A stretch of DNA of 10,595 nucleotides, from contig JAADCO010000166.1 in assembly GCA_013154385.1 (NCBI GenBank), positions 1 to 10,595 on the forward strand. The letters are read 5' to 3'. Shown here one piece after another: positions 9,008 through 10,595 of this stretch. This stretch comes from Thermodesulfobacteriota bacterium. GTDB taxonomy: Bacteria > Desulfobacterota > Thermodesulfobacteria > Thermodesulfobacteriales > Thermodesulfatatoraceae. Numbering within the stretch: the stretch's first letter is position 1; every line of letters starts with the position of its first letter. Both the position numbers and the translations under genes were made by a program. The notes under the pieces are model-generated. The model had not been told where the DNA came from and did no database searches. It was given only the letters and a program-made list of their open reading frames with translations.

Positions 9008-9250
9008 TCACCCCACGGCGCGCACGTTGATGGCCAAGGTCTTTCCTTCGTCCTTCACGTAGAGACAGCAGACCTGCCTCGTTTCGAGCGCCAGGAGAGG
9101 GATCTGGGTGCGCTTGTTTTCGTGGCAGACGTAGACGTCTTTCAGGAAGACGCGGCCGTTCAGGCAGGCCACCAGATGCCCCTGATAGTAGGTGTCCTGA
9201 CAACCGTTGATGGTGACCTTCTTCCCGAGAAAACGTTTCAACAAAGCCAT
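9008..9250 (-). CDS. Small hypothetical protein, possible Sm-like small beta-barrel
   Basis: I do not recognise this 80-residue protein with certainty. It is a plausible gene: ATG with a GGATGG stretch just upstream, codon usage like its neighbours, a double stop (TGA then TAG), and a promoter-like element upstream. The sequence is soluble and alternates hydrophobic and polar residues, suggesting an all-beta fold. Residues 12-39 (VTINGC, YYQGHL at 21-26, NGRVFLKDV at 31-39) follow the spacing of an Sm1 motif (hydrophobic-x-G-x-L ... N-G-x-V-x-L-x-D), with a short N-terminal helix before it, as in Hfq/LSm proteins. The Sm2 part (about 50-65, IPLLALETRQVCCLYV) lacks the usual IRG or KHA signature. 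Five cysteines (17, 29, 42, 61, 62) are notable. Other small barrels (PRC, SH3-like) are equally possible; no function is assigned. Confidence 0.7.
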   Translation of the reverse strand: MALLKRFLGKKVTINGCQDTYYQGHLVACLNGRVFLKDVYVCHENKRTQIPLLALETRQVCCLYVKDEGKTLAINVRAVG

Positions 9251-9408
9251 AAGCCATCCAAAATGAAAAATTCAAATTTTCTTAAAATGATTATTTAAAC
9301 TTTTTGCTTTAAGAGCAAAGTTCCTCGCCGTTGGTAAGAGGCGATTTTCCAATTTCTGGCCTCTAGAAGTTGCAAAACGTCCTTCTTCCGTTGAGCGCGG
9401 GCTTTATT
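9251..9408. other. AT-rich intergenic region with small inverted repeats
   Basis: This 158-base gap separates the HPP gene from the small gene on the same strand. The part 9251-9320 has only 16 G/C in 70 bases, in a window whose genes are mostly above 60% GC. It holds AAAATT-CA-AATTTT (9267-9280), TTTGCT-TTAAG-AGCAAA (9303-9319), a 5-bp pair TCGCC/GGCGA (9325-9344) and AGAGGC/GCCTCT (9337-9364). None has the form of a clear intrinsic terminator. I see no open frame or known RNA in it; most likely it is a regulatory leader. Confidence 0.55.
9290..9318 (-). promoter_or_regulatory. Promoter-like element for the small gene
   Basis: On the minus strand TTGCTC (9318-9313), a 17-base spacer and AATAAT (9295-9290, five of six -10 bases) form a reasonable promoter. 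Transcription would start near 9283, giving a leader of about 33 bases. The -35 hexamer overlaps a small inverted repeat (9303-9319), which could serve as an operator. Confidence 0.45.
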
Positions 9409-10101
9409 TTAGCTTTTTTTCTGATTTGGCCGCCCTCCGGAGATGAGCCAGTCGGCCATTTCGTTGAGATCCCGCGGGGAGGAGCCGCCGAACTTGAAGC
9501 GCCCGACGGAGGTGAAGACCTCGGGTTCCTCTTCCTCAAGGGGCGACCACAGGGGGTAGTGAAGCCCGGCCAGGCGGTGGAGGACGTGGGCCTGGAGGAG
9601 GATGATGACGAGAGAGACGGCGAGGATGGGAAGGTAGGACCAGTGGGGCAGGAAGCCCGTGGCGGCGATGAGGGCGGTGGAAGCCGCGGGGGGATGGAGG
9701 AGCCGCAGGCGCACCATGAGGAAACCGAAGATCCCGAGGGAGATGGCCGCCGAAAGCACCCGCCACTGGTCGAACCCGACGAGCGAGACGAGCCCCAGTC
9801 TGGAGAAGAGGCTGAAGACCAAAAAGCCGGTGAGCCCCCCGAGGAGATGGGCAAGGAGGGTGTTCCTGGGGCAGGACATGGCCCTCTGCGGGGCGTAGAA
9901 GATGAGGAAGAGCGAGGGACCGAGCGAGGGGAAGATGAGCGGCCAGGAGGTGAGATGGGCCACCAGCCCCAAAAAGCCCATGGCCAGGGCGTTGTTAAGC
10001 CCCACGAAGACTTCGAGGACCCCGCGCCTACGCCGGGCCTGATACCAGAAGCGCAGGCGTCCGAGCTTTCCCAGATGCCAGAGCAGGTCTTCGAGGGACA
10101 T
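9409..10101 (-). CDS. HPP-family integral membrane protein
   Basis: Member of the HPP family (named after its His-Pro-Pro motif). Related plant chloroplast and cyanobacterial proteins have been linked to nitrite transport; the role in most bacteria is unknown. The product is 230 residues. About four to five hydrophobic segments lie at 32-50, 53-70, 82-106, 114-132 and 140-175. Hallmarks are FPSLGPSLFLIF at 57-68, PRNTLLAHLLGG at 78-89, and LLHPPAASTALIAATG at 134-149 with HPP at 136-138. After the last span comes a polar tail of about 48 residues (183-230) with an acidic EEEE run. The cytoplasmic N-terminus is basic (QARRRR at 21-26). The ribosome site is weak (AGAAAGA just upstream). It diverges from the HDOD gene across 69 bases and is followed on the same strand, after 158 bases, by the small gene. 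No nitrogen or sulfur gene lies near, so the transported substrate is open. Confidence 0.88.
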   Translation of the reverse strand: MSLEDLLWHLGKLGRLRFWYQARRRRGVLEVFVGLNNALAMGFLGLVAHLTSWPLIFPSLGPSLFLIFYAPQRAMSCPRNTLLAHLLGGLTGFLVFSLFSRLGLVSLVGFDQWRVLSAAISLGIFGFLMVRLRLLHPPAASTALIAATGFLPHWSYLPILAVSLVIILLQAHVLHRLAGLHYPLWSPLEEEEPEVFTSVGRFKFGGSSPRDLNEMADWLISGGRPNQKKS

Positions 10102-10170
10102 TTATCTTTCTCTTTCCGGGTCCGAAAAAAAGTAGTGACCTTCTTCTTATCGGCCTGTGAGGGGCGGTGA

Positions 10171-10595
10171 ATGATCTTCAAGAAAATTTCGCGTTACATG
10201 GCCCTTTCTTCGGGCGATTTTGCCAAGATCTTCAAGGATTTCCGCGTCCCCAGTCTCCCCCAGGTGATCACGCGGCTCCTTTCCCTTCTCCACAATCCCG
10301 AGGCCTCGATGGAGGAGGTGGCGGCTCTCATCGAGCTCGATCCCGGACTGGCCTCCCAGATCCTCAAGGTGGTCAATTCGGCCTTCGTGGGGCTTCCCCA
10401 GCCCATCAAGAGCCTCAAGCAGGCCGCGAGCGTGCTCGGGCTCAAGAAGATCGAAAGCCTTGCGGTTTCCTTCGGTGTCCTCCAGGTGGTGAAGGACCCC
10501 GGGGCCGAGGGCTTCGATCTCTCCGCCTTCTGGACGGATTCCCTCCTCCGGGCCCTTTTCGCCCGGGAGCTCGCCCGGGAGATGACGCTCGATCA
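10171..10595 (+). CDS. HDOD-domain signalling protein (5' part only)
   Basis: HDOD domains are HD-hydrolase-like folds, mostly without catalytic residues, that act as output or scaffold modules in bacterial signalling. The visible 141 residues run off the right edge. After a 20-residue lead, the domain starts at FRVPSLPQVITRLLSLL (about 24-40) and continues with EVAALIELDPGLASQILKVVNSAF, where DP and NSA are the most typical marks, then SLKQAASVLGLKKIESLAV. Start choice: GAGGGG at 10159-10164 is 6 bases before the ATG. What lies C-terminal (second domain, GGDEF, EAL or none) cannot be seen. It diverges from the HPP gene; the 69-base gap shows no convincing promoter. Confidence 0.9.
   Translation, partial: MIFKKISRYMALSSGDFAKIFKDFRVPSLPQVITRLLSLLHNPEASMEEVAALIELDPGLASQILKVVNSAFVGLPQPIKSLKQAASVLGLKKIESLAVSFGVLQVVKDPGAEGFDLSAFWTDSLLRALFARELAREMTLD

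Noticed and set aside
9370..10170. 266-residue open frame on the plus strand ending directly before the HDOD gene
   Set aside because: Antisense to the HPP gene, extremely Glu/Gly-rich, no domain; the abutting end is coincidental.

Overview
This is a gene-dense, GC-rich bacterial window of about 10.6 kb. It holds nine complete protein genes I recognise by family, one small unassigned gene, and one gene cut off by the right edge. I see no tRNA, rRNA, CRISPR array, insertion sequence, phage gene or attachment site. Gene content (a minimal TatA/TatC pair, one HU/IHF-like protein, RmuC, a zinc-finger DnaJ, an HPP membrane protein, an HDOD protein), strong Shine-Dalgarno sites and Glu/Lys/Arg-rich proteins suggest a Gram-negative, possibly thermophilic, sulfur-cycling lineage such as Thermodesulfobacteriota. 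That placement is an inference from style, not a database match.

Left part (1-3887, plus strand): a promoter-like site leads into a full-length transketolase (86-2029). Its end overlaps the TTG start of tatC. A perfect TATAAT lies between tatC and a short tatA (57 residues). tatA is followed without a gap by a sugar-nucleotide transferase of the MurU/GDP-mannose pyrophosphorylase type. This looks like one transcription block with a second promoter before tatA.

Middle (3868-7858): enolase and an HU/IHF-like protein form a tightly coupled minus-strand pair that runs tail to tail into the nucleotidyltransferase, with a 20-base overlap and a perfect hairpin in it. rmuC diverges from eno across 139 bases and meets dnaJ (minus strand) tail to tail with a 4-base overlap.

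Right part (7859-10595): a radical SAM gene of the YhcC type diverges from dnaJ and converges on a small minus-strand gene for an 80-residue beta-rich protein that vaguely resembles an Sm/LSm fold. Upstream of that small gene is a strikingly AT-rich stretch (23% GC over 9251-9320, hand-counted) with a promoter-like element and small inverted repeats. Next come an HPP-family membrane protein (minus) and, divergently, the start of an HDOD-domain signalling protein.

Most of the window is housekeeping: central carbon metabolism (transketolase, enolase), protein export (TatAC), sugar activation, chromosome architecture (HU), DNA maintenance (RmuC) and protein folding (DnaJ). I do not see a clear new defence or mobile system. 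The points most worth a second look are the Phe in place of the DNA-intercalating Pro in the HU-like arm, the orphan Sm-like small protein with its AT-rich leader, the separate promoter of tatA, and the hairpin shared by two converging genes.
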